Shown one piece after another: positions 1 through 8,218 of a DNA stretch of 36,656 nucleotides (within the stretch, counting starts at the first letter, position 1; every line of letters starts with the position of its first letter). The position numbers and the translations under genes were made by a program. The stretch spans positions 1 through 36,656 of the forward strand of contig VHBQ01000029.1 of assembly GCA_016871855.1 (NCBI GenBank), in the 5' to 3' direction. Origin of the DNA: Gemmatimonadota bacterium (GTDB lineage Bacteria > Gemmatimonadota > Gemmatimonadetes > Gemmatimonadales > Gemmatimonadaceae). The notes under the pieces are model-generated. The model was given only the letters and a program-made list of their open reading frames with translations, was not told the DNA's origin and did not search any database.

Positions 1-222
1 CGTGCCGGCGCTGGCGCCGGGGTAGACCGTCTGCACTGCGACGATCGGGAAGTCGACCTCGGGGAACTGGTCGATGGGGAGGCGCCGGTAGCTGAAGAAG
101 CCCAGCACGATCAGCGCCAGCATCACCATCGAGGTGAAGACGGGGCGCCGGATGGCGAGGGCGCTGAGACCGCCGCCCGCTTGATCCGAGGCTCGGCGGC
201 CTCGGGCGCTTCGGGATTGCAT
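1..222 (-). CDS. RND efflux permease, N-terminal fragment (AcrB/MdtB-like)
   Basis: Only the first 74 codons are in the window; the gene runs off its left edge. The start is the ATG at 222, one base after the stop of the membrane fusion gene. After a short polar leader, the protein reads LSALAIRRPVFTSMVM, then a hydrophobic helix, then RRLPIDQFPEVDFPIV. This is the classic start of RND inner-membrane pumps: a cytoplasmic helix, TM1, and the periplasmic porter domain. Such pumps use proton flux to drive drugs, metals or lipids through a TolC-type channel. It is the last visible gene of tetR-tolC-MFP-RND, so it is the pump of that tripartite system. The substrate cannot be judged from this fragment. 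Confidence 0.9.
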   Translation of the reverse strand, partial: MQSRSARGRRASDQAGGGLSALAIRRPVFTSMVMLALIVLGFFSYRRLPIDQFPEVDFPIVAVQTVYPGASAGT

Positions 223-223
223 C

Positions 224-1342
224 CTACTTCTCCTTCGCCGTCGACACCTTGGTGCCGTCGGCCAACTCGATGCCCGCGCTCACGACGACGCGCTCGCCGG
301 CCTTGAGTCCACTGGTGAGGGTCACGATGCCCGCGTCGTCGTCGCGCGTGCCGGCGACCACGGGGCGGCGGCACGCTACGCCGCCGTCAATCACGAGCAC
401 GAACGGCGCGCCGGCGTCGCCGCGCACGGCGGCCACGGGCACGGCGATGGCCCTCATAGTCGCCGCCACCCGGATGCGCCCGTGTGCGAACTGGCCGGCG
501 ACGACCTTGCCGTCACCGTTGGGGATCCGCACGTACACGCCCACCTGCCGTGTCGCCGCGTTAGCCACGGGGTCGACGCGCGCGACCGTGCCACGGAACT
601 CGCGGTCCGGCGCGGCGTCGATCGTGAGCACAACGGGCTGACCAACGCGCACCCGCGCGGCATCTACCGCGCCCACCTGGCCCTTGAGCTCGAGCGTGCG
701 CGGATCCACCACCGTGAAGACGGGATCATCACCGCGGATGGACTCGCCGGCCTCCGCCACGCGCTCGCTTACCCAGCCGTCGAACGGTGCGCGCAGTAGC
801 GTTCGTTCCGCGGCCTCGCTGGCTCCGGCCAGTCCCGCCTTGGCGGCGGCGAGTTGGGCGACGGCGGCGTCATACCCGGCCTGCGCAGCCTTCAGGTCGA
901 CAGCGGCCATCGCGCCGGCAGCGAAGAGCTTCTTCGCGCCATCGAGCCGCTGCTGAGCGACGGCGAGCCCGGCATCGGCGGCGGCGACGCCGGCCCTGGC
1001 GCTTTCGGCGCCGCTGGTCACGCCCTGTGCCTCGACGCGGGCGAGCACCTGGCCCTTGGTCACGTGGGCGCCGCGGTCGACGCGGACGTCGCGCAGCGTG
1101 CCGCCAGCCTGCGCGCGCACACGCACGACGTCGGCGGGATCGAGCGGCCCGCTGACGACCACACTGGGTGCAACATCGGCGGTCGCAGCGAGCGCGACGT
1201 CGGCCGCGCCGAGGACGACGGGCGGCGCGGCATCGGCGGTCTCAGACTTGCCGCCGCAGGCGCCGAGGCTCAGCGCTGCGACGAAGGGAAGAAGGCGCGC
1301 GGCTCCGCGGCCGCGGCGCGAGATGAGATCGAAAGAGGTCAT
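224..1342 (-). CDS. Efflux RND transporter periplasmic adaptor (membrane fusion lipoprotein)
   Basis: This 372-residue adaptor bridges the RND pump and the outer-membrane channel in the periplasm. The N-terminus has a basic region, a hydrophobic stretch and a lipobox ending LSLGAC, so it should be lipid-anchored. Next come a lipoyl/barrel-sandwich half (VRVRAQAGGTLRDVRVDRGAHVTKGQVLA), an Ala-rich coiled-coil hairpin (about residues 110-170), the second lipoyl half (LLRAPFDGWVSERVAEAGESI) and beta-barrel and membrane-proximal domains. This is the HlyD/AcrA order and a normal length. The ATG at 1342 lies 2 nt after the tolC-like stop, and the RND gene follows 1 nt after this stop, so the genes are almost certainly co-transcribed and translationally coupled. 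Confidence 0.93.
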   Translation of the reverse strand: MTSFDLISRRGRGAARLLPFVAALSLGACGGKSETADAAPPVVLGAADVALAATADVAPSVVVSGPLDPADVVRVRAQAGGTLRDVRVDRGAHVTKGQVLARVEAQGVTSGAESARAGVAAADAGLAVAQQRLDGAKKLFAAGAMAAVDLKAAQAGYDAAVAQLAAAKAGLAGASEAAERTLLRAPFDGWVSERVAEAGESIRGDDPVFTVVDPRTLELKGQVGAVDAARVRVGQPVVLTIDAAPDREFRGTVARVDPVANAATRQVGVYVRIPNGDGKVVAGQFAHGRIRVAATMRAIAVPVAAVRGDAGAPFVLVIDGGVACRRPVVAGTRDDDAGIVTLTSGLKAGERVVVSAGIELADGTKVSTAKEK

Positions 1343-1344
1343 GG

Positions 1345-2736
1345 TCAGCGAACCATTGAGAGTGCGGCGGAGCTCGCGCCCAGTGCGCGCTGCAGTCCCG
1401 CGTCGGCGATGTGATACTGGGCGACGGCTTGTGCGTAGTTGGTGCGGGCCATCAGGAGCCCAAGGCGCGCCTCGCTTACCTCGAGGTGCGTGGCGAGTCC
1501 CTGGTCGTAGCGTAGGACGGTGAGGTCGTAGACCTTCTGCGCCTGGTCCACCGTGCGCTGGCGCGCGCTGATGGCGGCGGCGGCGCGCGCCCGCTCGCCG
1601 AGCGCCTGCTGGTACTGCAACTGCACGGCCTCGCGCAGCTGCGCGAGCTTGTACTGCTCCTGCTGCAGGCCGATGCGCGCCTGCGAGAGCGTGGCATTGC
1701 GGCGGAACCCGCTGAACAGCGGCACCGAGACGGTGAGCGACGCATTCCAGTCGGTGAGCCAGTCGCGCCCGTTGAGCCCGAACGTCTCCTGCGGGTACAT
1801 CAGGCGACCGAGGCTCATCCGGAAGTCGAGCGAGGGGATGTACGCGGCGATCGCCTGCTTCACCATCTCGTTGGCGATGCGCACGTTCTGCTCCTCGGCC
1901 TGTACGGCGCCGCGCTGCGCGGCGACGGTGGTCGGGTCGAGCCGCTCCTCGGCCCGCGCGGGCGGCGCGGTGAGGCGCGTGGTGAGGATGATCGGCGCGG
2001 TGAGCGGCACGTTGATGAGCCGCTTGAGATCGAGCGCGGCGAGCGCAGCGGCATTCTGCGCGTCGATGAGCTGCGGCTTCAGGTTCTCGAGCCCGACCTC
2101 GGCGCGAAGGACGTCGAGCTCCGAGCCGGTGCCGGCCTGCAGGCGCAGGCGCTCCTGTTCGAGGAAGCGCGTCGCCTGCACCACGGCCTCGCGCGCGCTG
2201 GCCTCGAGCTCGGCGGCGAGCTGCGCGTTCACGTAGGCGGTGCGCACTTGATACTCCGACTCGGCGAGCTGCTCGCGCAGACCGAAGCGGGAAGCCGACT
2301 GGTAGAAGTTCGCGATGCGCAGGGCGCTCCCGAGTCGCGGCGAGAAGATCGCCTGCGTGGCGGTGAGCGACGCCGTGTACTGGTTGTCGCGGCCGAATGG
2401 CAGGTTGGAGAACAGCTTGGCAATCGGGGCAAGCGACGAATCCGGGGGCGCGCTGCTCGACGACTTCATGCGGAACGGCGACGCATAGGTGCGCACGTAC
2501 ATGAAGCTGCCGTCGAGCGCGGGGAGGGCGGCGGAGCGCGCCGCCTTCACCTGCGTGGCGGCGACGTCCACGGTCGCGCGGGCGATGCGGGCTTCCTCGC
2601 CCACCTGGCCGGCGCGTGCGAGCGCCTCGTCGAGGGAGATGCGGACGGTGTCGGTGGGCGGCGCCTGCTGGGCCGCGAGTGGCGCGGCGAGGCAGGCGAG
2701 CACGCCGAGGCGGGCGAGGTGCGTGGTCAGGGTCAC
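1345..2736 (-). CDS. TolC-family outer-membrane efflux protein
   Basis: A 463-residue OEP/TolC-family channel. A signal peptide (ending about LAAPLAAQQ) is followed by the two tandem helical OEP repeats typical of the family: long Ala/Gln/Glu-rich amphipathic helices such as ARIARATVDVAATQVKAARS, and a second copy from about residue 265. In the trimer these helices build the periplasmic tunnel and outer-membrane barrel. The start is a GTG at 2736 whose bases overlap the TGA of the tetR-like gene (GTGA), indicating coupling to the regulator. It supplies the exit duct for the adaptor and pump encoded next. Confidence 0.92.
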   Translation of the reverse strand: MTLTTHLARLGVLACLAAPLAAQQAPPTDTVRISLDEALARAGQVGEEARIARATVDVAATQVKAARSAALPALDGSFMYVRTYASPFRMKSSSSAPPDSSLAPIAKLFSNLPFGRDNQYTASLTATQAIFSPRLGSALRIANFYQSASRFGLREQLAESEYQVRTAYVNAQLAAELEASAREAVVQATRFLEQERLRLQAGTGSELDVLRAEVGLENLKPQLIDAQNAAALAALDLKRLINVPLTAPIILTTRLTAPPARAEERLDPTTVAAQRGAVQAEEQNVRIANEMVKQAIAAYIPSLDFRMSLGRLMYPQETFGLNGRDWLTDWNASLTVSVPLFSGFRRNATLSQARIGLQQEQYKLAQLREAVQLQYQQALGERARAAAAISARQRTVDQAQKVYDLTVLRYDQGLATHLEVSEARLGLLMARTNYAQAVAQYHIADAGLQRALGASSAALSMVR

Positions 2737-3431
2737 GAGTGGGTCCTGCGTGGGCCGCGGCCTGCGGTGACGCGGGCCGTCGGGCGGAGGCTGTGAAGGA
2801 AGAGGTCGATGGTGGAGTCCACCATCCGGTCCTGGTCGAACGGGTCAATCGCGTCGAGGTCCATCGACTGACGCCAGAGCTGCTGCAACAGGAGTCCTGA
2901 CGTGAAGATGCGTGCGGCGGTTTCCGCGTCGGCGTCGGCGCGGAACTCGCCGGTGGCCTTGCCGCGCTCGATGAGGGTGGCGATGAGCGCCCACCCCTCG
3001 GTGAGGATGCGCTGCACGATGCGGGCGAAGAGGTGCGGCGCGTCGGCGTGGAGGGCGAGATAGACGACGCGCAGCAGCCGGCGATCCTCGTCGTCGGGGG
3101 GCTCCACGAACCCGTTGCGCATCACGAGGCGTAGCTGGGCGGAGACCGGCCCCGGCGCGTCGCTCACGAGCGCGGCGATCCGCGCCACCTCGGCTTGCCC
3201 AATGGACTCCGCGAGCCGGGTCAGCAGCGCGTGCTTGTTCTTGAAGTAGTAGTAGATGGTGCCCTTGGTCACGCCAGCGGCGGCGGCGATGTCGTCGAGG
3301 CGCGCGGCGTTGTATCCGCGCTTGGCGAAGACCCGCAGGGCGGCGTCGAGGATCTCGCGGGGGCGCGCGTCGGGGCGGCGCGTCCACTTGGGGCGCGGCG
3401 CGCGTCGCGGCGTCGCCTTCTGCTTGCCCAT
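2733..3431 (-). CDS. TetR/AcrR-family transcriptional regulator
   Basis: This 232-residue protein has a basic N-terminal tail (MGKQKATPRRAPRPKWTRR) and then a clear TetR helix-turn-helix: REILDAALRVFAKRGYNAA, LDDIAAAAGVTKGTIYYYF and KNKHALL. The rest is the ligand-binding helical domain (about residues 75-225). I chose the ATG at 3431 because an in-frame extension upstream is basic and low-complexity, unlike family members. As first gene of the efflux operon it probably represses it until a pump substrate binds. A pseudo-palindrome lies 8 nt upstream of the start. The last codon overlaps the start of the tolC-like gene by 4 nt. Confidence 0.92.
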   Translation of the reverse strand: MGKQKATPRRAPRPKWTRRPDARPREILDAALRVFAKRGYNAARLDDIAAAAGVTKGTIYYYFKNKHALLTRLAESIGQAEVARIAALVSDAPGPVSAQLRLVMRNGFVEPPDDEDRRLLRVVYLALHADAPHLFARIVQRILTEGWALIATLIERGKATGEFRADADAETAARIFTSGLLLQQLWRQSMDLDAIDPFDQDRMVDSTIDLFLHSLRPTARVTAGRGPRRTHS

Positions 3432-3438
3432 CGAATCA

Positions 3439-3451
3439 GATATCCGGTATC
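3439..3451. promoter_or_regulatory. Possible TetR operator (13-bp pseudo-palindrome)
   Basis: The sequence GATATCCGGTATC matches its reverse complement at five of six symmetric pairs around a central C. It sits 8 nt upstream of the tetR-like start, a usual place for an autoregulatory operator. Only position and symmetry support this; no second copy was found, and such palindromes also occur by chance. Confidence 0.3.
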
Positions 3452-3540
3452 CCACCGCCGACCAGACCGGGGCCGCGCGAGGGTGACGGCGCGGCGGGGC
3501 GGGCAAGTGGCGTGAGCGAGTCGAGTAACTATCCGGCGAG

Positions 3541-3551
3541 TAAGATACTCC
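3541..3551 (+). promoter_or_regulatory. Candidate -10 promoter element (TAAGATACTCC)
   Basis: The 209-nt gap between the divergent tetR-like and glycosidase-like genes should hold promoters both ways. TAAGAT is an AT-rich hexamer in a GC-rich gap and resembles a sigma-70 -10 box facing the plus-strand gene, whose proposed start is about 90 nt downstream. The same 11-mer recurs on the minus strand at 9849-9859, six nucleotides from a start codon. No convincing -35 box was seen. I see no other gene in this gap. Confidence 0.35.
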
Positions 3552-3640
3552 TGGCGCGGCGACGCGGCAAGCTCGACGCTGGGAGCGTGGCACCAGCCGG
3601 AAAGTCGTACGTTCAAAGACACACTTCCTTCTCCCTGACC

Positions 3641-5893
3641 ATGCCGAACTTCACATCGACCGCGGTCCTTTGCGTGTCGTTGGCGGCCGTCTCTGCCGGC
3701 GCGCAGACGCCCACGCCCACCCTGACTGGCCGTGGGGTCCACCTTGTCCTTGACGCCACCCACGGCGGGATTCGGCGCCTGGAATCCGAGCGCGGCCAGG
3801 AAGTGGCCGTCCCGACCGGCGAGACACTCGCGTTGTTCCGCATCGAGCGCGCGCCGGGGCAGCCCTTCATCGATGCGACGAGCGCGGCGCGGTTCACGTG
3901 GTCGCGGATCGAGGGGGGGCGGCCGGGGCTCTCGCTCGCTTGGGAGGGATTCCGGGACTATCCAGCGCTCCGGGTCAAGGCGACCGTGCATCTCGAGGGC
4001 GACTCGACAGCGGCGTGGCACATTGCGCTCGACGGAATCGCCGGCGTCGGCGTGGAGCGCGTGCTCTTCCCGCGACTCGGCGGTGTTGGCCTCACTGAGA
4101 TGGCGTCGTTGGCGGTCCCGCTCTGGATGGGGCAACAGGCGAAGGATCCGCGCAGCCTGCTCTCGGGCGCGAACGACAAGGGACGCCGTTTCGAGTGGGA
4201 CTACCCGGGGCACCTGTCGTTCCAGATGATCGCGCTCACGCGGCCCAACGGCGCGGGGCTCTACGTGGCGGCGGATGACTCGCTCGCCTATCGCAAGCTG
4301 TTCATCCTCTCGGGAGACGGCGAAGGGTACGGGCGCGTCGAGGTGGGGCACCAACTCTCCGACCCGGCGAAGGCCACTCGGTACGCGCCGGCCTACGCGG
4401 TGAAGCTGGGTGTCATCCACGGCACGTGGATGCACGCCGCTGAGCGGTACCGCGCGTGGGGGGAACGGCAGGCGTGGGCGCGCGAGTCGCGCGTGGCGCG
4501 CGGCACGGCGACGAAGTGGATGCGTGAGACGGGCGTCTGGGTCTGGAATCGCGGACGGGCCGCCAATGTGCTCGATCCGGCGATCACACTCCGCCAGCAG
4601 GTGGGGCTGCCGGTGAGCGTCTTCTGGCACTGGTGGCATGCGGGGCCGTACGACACCTCGTTCCCCGACTACCTGCCGCCGCGCGACGGCGTGCCGACGT
4701 TCACGGCCGCGGTGAAGAAGGCGCACGCCGCCGATGTGCGCGCCATCGTCTACATGAATCAGCGGCTCTGGTGCGTGCAGACGCCGAGCTGGAAGAACGA
4801 GAATGCCGAGCGCTTTGCGGTGCGCGAGCGCGACGGCAAGGTGCGGCTCGAGACGTACATGGTGTTCGACCCGTCACCGTGCGCGCCGATGGACATCGCC
4901 ACGAAGTTCTGGCGCGACAAGTACGCGGGGATCGCTGATACCGTCGTGCAGCAATACGGCATTGACGGCATCTATATGGATCAGGCGGTGCTGAGCTTGG
5001 CCTGCTGGTCACCCGATCACGGGCATCCCGTCGGCGGGGGCCACTACTGGATGGACGGGTTCCGCGCGCTCGCCGCCGACATGCGCCGCCGCAACGGTGC
5101 GTCGCTGGGGCTCGCGGGTGAAGGAGGCGGCGAGAGCTGGCTCCCGGATCTCGACGCCTTCCTGACGCTGCAGGTGAGCCAGGAGCGATATGCGGATCCG
5201 GCGAGCGGCTGGGAGCCGCTGCCGATGTTCCAGGCGGTCTACCATCACCACGCCATCACGTACGGCACGTACGGTTCGCTCACGTATCCGCCGTACGACG
5301 AGATGTGGCCCGACTCCACGCGCCCGGCGAACGCGCTGACGCTGCTGGACGCGAAGTACCGTCGGCAGTTCCTGATGGAGCAGGCGCGGATGTTTGTGTG
5401 GGGGATGCAGCCGACCATCGCCAACCTGCTGCCTGAGCAGTTCGAGAAGCGCGCCGGCGAGATCGCCTATCTCAGCCGCCTCGCGCAGCTGCGCCACGCA
5501 CATCGTGAGTGGCTGCAGGACGGCACGTTTGAGATCCCGCCGGTGTCGAACGCGCCGGAGTTGGCGTTTACCGGCTCGCGTATCAGCATCTACGCGGCGC
5601 GGCGCGGCGGAGCCACGGAGGTGCCGCTGCGCGCGCCGGCGGTGCTGACCGGCGCGTGGCGGGCCGCGAACGGGCAGGTGGGGATCGCGCTGGCGAGCAT
5701 CGATGACGCGCCGCACACCGTGACGCTGACGCTTGATCCCGCGCGGCACGGCACGGCGCGTGGGGCAACGCTCTGGCGCGTGGACGCGTCGGGCCGCAAG
5801 CAAGTCGGCGCACTGCCCGCTGGCGCGCGTTCACTCACCGTTGACGTGGCGGCGCTGGAAGGAGTGCTGCTGATCGTCGAGCCGGGGAGGTAG
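3641..5893 (+). CDS. Exported TIM-barrel glycoside-hydrolase-like protein (DUF6259-type)
   Basis: A 750-residue protein with a signal peptide (cleavage near AVSAGAQ). The N-terminal third is beta-rich, like the sugar-binding sandwich of many glycosidases. The centre is Trp/Tyr-rich and barrel-like: VFWHWWHAGPYDTSFPDYLPP, VRAIVYMNQRLW, YGIDGIYMDQ (Asp near residue 447) and LAGEGGGESW (Glu near 494), followed by a C-terminal beta domain. An Asp after a GIY strand and a Glu on a later strand fit a retaining glycosidase, but this is inferred, not shown. The overall look matches DUF6259-type proteins. The ATG at 3641 gives a clean signal peptide; no good ribosome site precedes it, and GTG at 3587 is an alternative. 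It stands alone, with no polysaccharide-utilisation neighbours. Confidence 0.65.
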   Translation: MPNFTSTAVLCVSLAAVSAGAQTPTPTLTGRGVHLVLDATHGGIRRLESERGQEVAVPTGETLALFRIERAPGQPFIDATSAARFTWSRIEGGRPGLSLAWEGFRDYPALRVKATVHLEGDSTAAWHIALDGIAGVGVERVLFPRLGGVGLTEMASLAVPLWMGQQAKDPRSLLSGANDKGRRFEWDYPGHLSFQMIALTRPNGAGLYVAADDSLAYRKLFILSGDGEGYGRVEVGHQLSDPAKATRYAPAYAVKLGVIHGTWMHAAERYRAWGERQAWARESRVARGTATKWMRETGVWVWNRGRAANVLDPAITLRQQVGLPVSVFWHWWHAGPYDTSFPDYLPPRDGVPTFTAAVKKAHAADVRAIVYMNQRLWCVQTPSWKNENAERFAVRERDGKVRLETYMVFDPSPCAPMDIATKFWRDKYAGIADTVVQQYGIDGIYMDQAVLSLACWSPDHGHPVGGGHYWMDGFRALAADMRRRNGASLGLAGEGGGESWLPDLDAFLTLQVSQERYADPASGWEPLPMFQAVYHHHAITYGTYGSLTYPPYDEMWPDSTRPANALTLLDAKYRRQFLMEQARMFVWGMQPTIANLLPEQFEKRAGEIAYLSRLAQLRHAHREWLQDGTFEIPPVSNAPELAFTGSRISIYAARRGGATEVPLRAPAVLTGAWRAANGQVGIALASIDDAPHTVTLTLDPARHGTARGATLWRVDASGRKQVGALPAGARSLTVDVAALEGVLLIVEPGR

Positions 5894-5930
5894 GACGCGG
5901 CGCTCGGTGCTCGTTGCAGTTCAGAGATAA

Positions 5931-7064
5931 TCAGCGTGGCCCGTCCGGCGGCCGGCACATCGCCATCAACGAGTCGCTGGCGAGCACACCGCGGCGCAGA
6001 CGCCATCGACCATCGCCCTCCGCATCGGCCGTGCCCACGCGCGCGCGGCACTCGGGATCGGCGTTCGCCACCACGACACCAAAGAAGTCTGCAAGCGCCG
6101 CGCTCGCCCAGCGCACCGCGTGCCCGGGGCCGGCCACATTGAGCAGAAACGGCTCGGCCCTGGCGCCGCGCGTCTCGTCCACGCGCTCGATGCCGTGGAT
6201 CGACTGGCCGGTGCGCGTCACCAGCCCCGCCGCGCGCCGTTCACGGTTGAGCAGCGCCGCCGCGCCGAGCACGTAGTCGCGCGACGCGCCGTACAGCGCC
6301 ACGCGGTACGCGATGTCCGGAAGGTGCGGCGCGTATGACTCGCTGAACGTCGTCGCGCTCACGTCGGGCGAGAAGATCCCGATCGCGCGCAGGGGATGGG
6401 CGACGAGATACGCGTGCGTGTCGGCATCGTCGATGATCCCGCCCAGCGCGACGCGGCTTCCCATCGAGTGCGCGACGAGCACCGCGCCCCCCGCCGTCGA
6501 GTCCACCATCCGCATCACACGGGCGAAGGCCGGGGCGCTGCGCGCGGCGGCGCGCGCGTCGTCACGGTACACCTTCATCGGCGTGGGCACCACGTACAAC
6601 TCGTGGGTGGGCCAGAGGAAGAGCACCAGCGGCCCGTCATGTCCGCCGCGCGCCTTCACCTGCATCCCCTGCGCGAGCGCGGTGGCGGGGCTCGACGAGT
6701 AGCCATGCACGTAGATGAGCGCCGCGCGCCTCGCGGTCGTGTCCCGGACGGCGAGCGCGAGCCGCGTCCGCCACTCCGCCTCGTCGAGCGCCGCCGAATC
6801 CGCGCGCGTCACGCGCATGGGCGCGAGGGGCCGCGGATTGCGCGATGGCGACACCACCAGCCGCGCCACGTAAATGCCATACCAGAGGGAGTCGGTGGCC
6901 TCGCGCGCAAAATCACTGGGCGTGCGCCGCCGGTTGGTGACGACGAAGACGGTGTCGAAGGTGGTGTCTGCGCGGACGCCGGGCGGGCGATGCGCCGCCG
7001 CCGCGGGAACGACACGCGTCGCCGGCGCGAGGGCCAACGCAGCCCAGAGCGCGAGTGCGATCAT
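5931..7064 (-). CDS. Exported alpha/beta hydrolase, DUF900 type
   Basis: A 377-residue protein with an N-terminal signal peptide or anchor (MIALALWAALALAPATRVV). DTVFVVTNRRRTP opens the domain as in DUF900 proteins, followed by the strand-turn ALIYVHGYSSSP (oxyanion region), LVLFLWPTHE and the nucleophile elbow VLVAHSMGS with its Ser. IGIFSPDVSATTF is the later Asp strand, and a His near GPGHAVRW may complete the triad. Members are serine hydrolases of mostly unknown substrate; esterase or lipase activity is only a guess. Its ATG overlaps the TGA of the upstream kinase gene (ATGA). It converges on the glycosidase-like gene across a 37-nt gap. Confidence 0.82.
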   Translation of the reverse strand: MIALALWAALALAPATRVVPAAAAHRPPGVRADTTFDTVFVVTNRRRTPSDFAREATDSLWYGIYVARLVVSPSRNPRPLAPMRVTRADSAALDEAEWRTRLALAVRDTTARRAALIYVHGYSSSPATALAQGMQVKARGGHDGPLVLFLWPTHELYVVPTPMKVYRDDARAAARSAPAFARVMRMVDSTAGGAVLVAHSMGSRVALGGIIDDADTHAYLVAHPLRAIGIFSPDVSATTFSESYAPHLPDIAYRVALYGASRDYVLGAAALLNRERRAAGLVTRTGQSIHGIERVDETRGARAEPFLLNVAGPGHAVRWASAALADFFGVVVANADPECRARVGTADAEGDGRWRLRRGVLASDSLMAMCRPPDGPR

Positions 7065-8143
7065 GCGAGGTGCGACACGCGGTTCGCGTCAATCGCCTGA
7101 GACGCGAGGGCGCCCAGCGCGGCGACGGCCGCATCGAGTTGCGCGAAGCGGGCGTCCTTGGTGTGTCCAGCGACATACCGCGCGAAGATCTGCTGCGCGA
7201 TCACCGCCACCTTGAACAACCCGAAGGCGAACAGCCAGACGGGGTCACCCGCCGGCCGCCCCGTCGCGTGCTCCCAGGCGGCGATCACCTGCTCGCGCGT
7301 CCAGTTGCCGGGGAGTGCGGTGATGCCGATGCCGAGCTGCACCAGCGATGGTGGATCGGTGGGCTCAATCCAGTAGCCGAGGGTGGTGGCGAGGTCGAGC
7401 CGTGGATCGCCGATGGTGGCCATTTCCCAGTCGAGCACGGCGCGCACGCGCGTCGGGTCGGCGGGATCGAGCACGAGGTTGTCGAACTTGAAATCGTTGT
7501 GCACCAACGTGGCATCGCCCGTGGACGGCGCATGCGACGCCAGCCAGGCCAGCACGCGCTCGATGGCCGGCACGTCACCAGTGCGCGCCGCCTGCCATCG
7601 CTTGGTCCATCCGGCCACCTGGCGCTCGACGTATCCCTCGGGCTTGCCGAGTTCCTCGAGTCCCGGCACGCGCCAGTTCACGCGGTGCAAGCCGGCGAGC
7701 GTCTCGAGGGCCGCCGCGGACAGCGCGCGGAGCTGCGCCGCGCCGAAGGAGAGCGACTCGGGGAGCGCGCCGCGCACGATCAATCCGCGCACGCGTTCCA
7801 TCACCACGAATGGCGCGCCGATCACGCCGACATCGTCGCACAGCGCGATCACCGCGGGCACCCGCGGATACGCCGGGCGCAGGGCGGCGAGCAGGCGCCC
7901 CTCCCGCAGGACATCGTGCGCGATCCCCGGCTTCACGCCGAACGGCGGCCGGCGCAGCACGAACTCGTCGCCGCCGGCGCGCACGAGGTACGTCAGGTTC
8001 GAGAAGCCCCGCGGGAACTGCTCCACCTCGATGCCGTGCACGTGCCCAAGGGTCTCTTCCCACCACTCGCGCAACGCGTCGAGCGGGATGGACTCGCCAT
8101 CGCGGACGGGGGAGGAGGAGTCGATCAGAGTATCGAAAGACAC
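7061..8143 (-). CDS. APH-family phosphotransferase, ACAD10/11 kinase-domain type
   Basis: A 360-residue aminoglycoside-phosphotransferase-fold kinase. Visible motifs are FSNLTYLVRAGGDEFVLRR (glycine-loop region and the ATP Lys/Arg strand), the catalytic loop LVHNDFKFDN (HxDxxxxN, catalytic Asp), and the metal-binding strand AVLDWEMATIGDPRLDLA. GFSNLTY, the LRRPP segment and the DWE pattern resemble the kinase half of ACAD10/ACAD11, which phosphorylates 4-hydroxyacyl-CoAs. The acyl-CoA dehydrogenase that forms the other half lies 75 nt upstream on the same strand. The start is a GTG at 8143 without a strong ribosome site. The 75-nt gap is C-rich on the coding strand. An antibiotic-resistance role is unlikely in this context. 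Confidence 0.85.
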   Translation of the reverse strand: MSFDTLIDSSSPVRDGESIPLDALREWWEETLGHVHGIEVEQFPRGFSNLTYLVRAGGDEFVLRRPPFGVKPGIAHDVLREGRLLAALRPAYPRVPAVIALCDDVGVIGAPFVVMERVRGLIVRGALPESLSFGAAQLRALSAAALETLAGLHRVNWRVPGLEELGKPEGYVERQVAGWTKRWQAARTGDVPAIERVLAWLASHAPSTGDATLVHNDFKFDNLVLDPADPTRVRAVLDWEMATIGDPRLDLATTLGYWIEPTDPPSLVQLGIGITALPGNWTREQVIAAWEHATGRPAGDPVWLFAFGLFKVAVIAQQIFARYVAGHTKDARFAQLDAAVAALGALASQAIDANRVSHLA

Positions 8144-8218
8144 GGGGACGACATTCGGAACGAGGAGGAGGTAGGGGCGAACGGACGGGGCTGGGGGTGG
8201 GGGACGAGGGATGGGGCG

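Noticed and set aside
7061-8143. Aminoglycoside-resistance kinase
   Set aside because: The fold is shared, but the motif details and the acyl-CoA dehydrogenase neighbour fit an ACAD10/11-type role.
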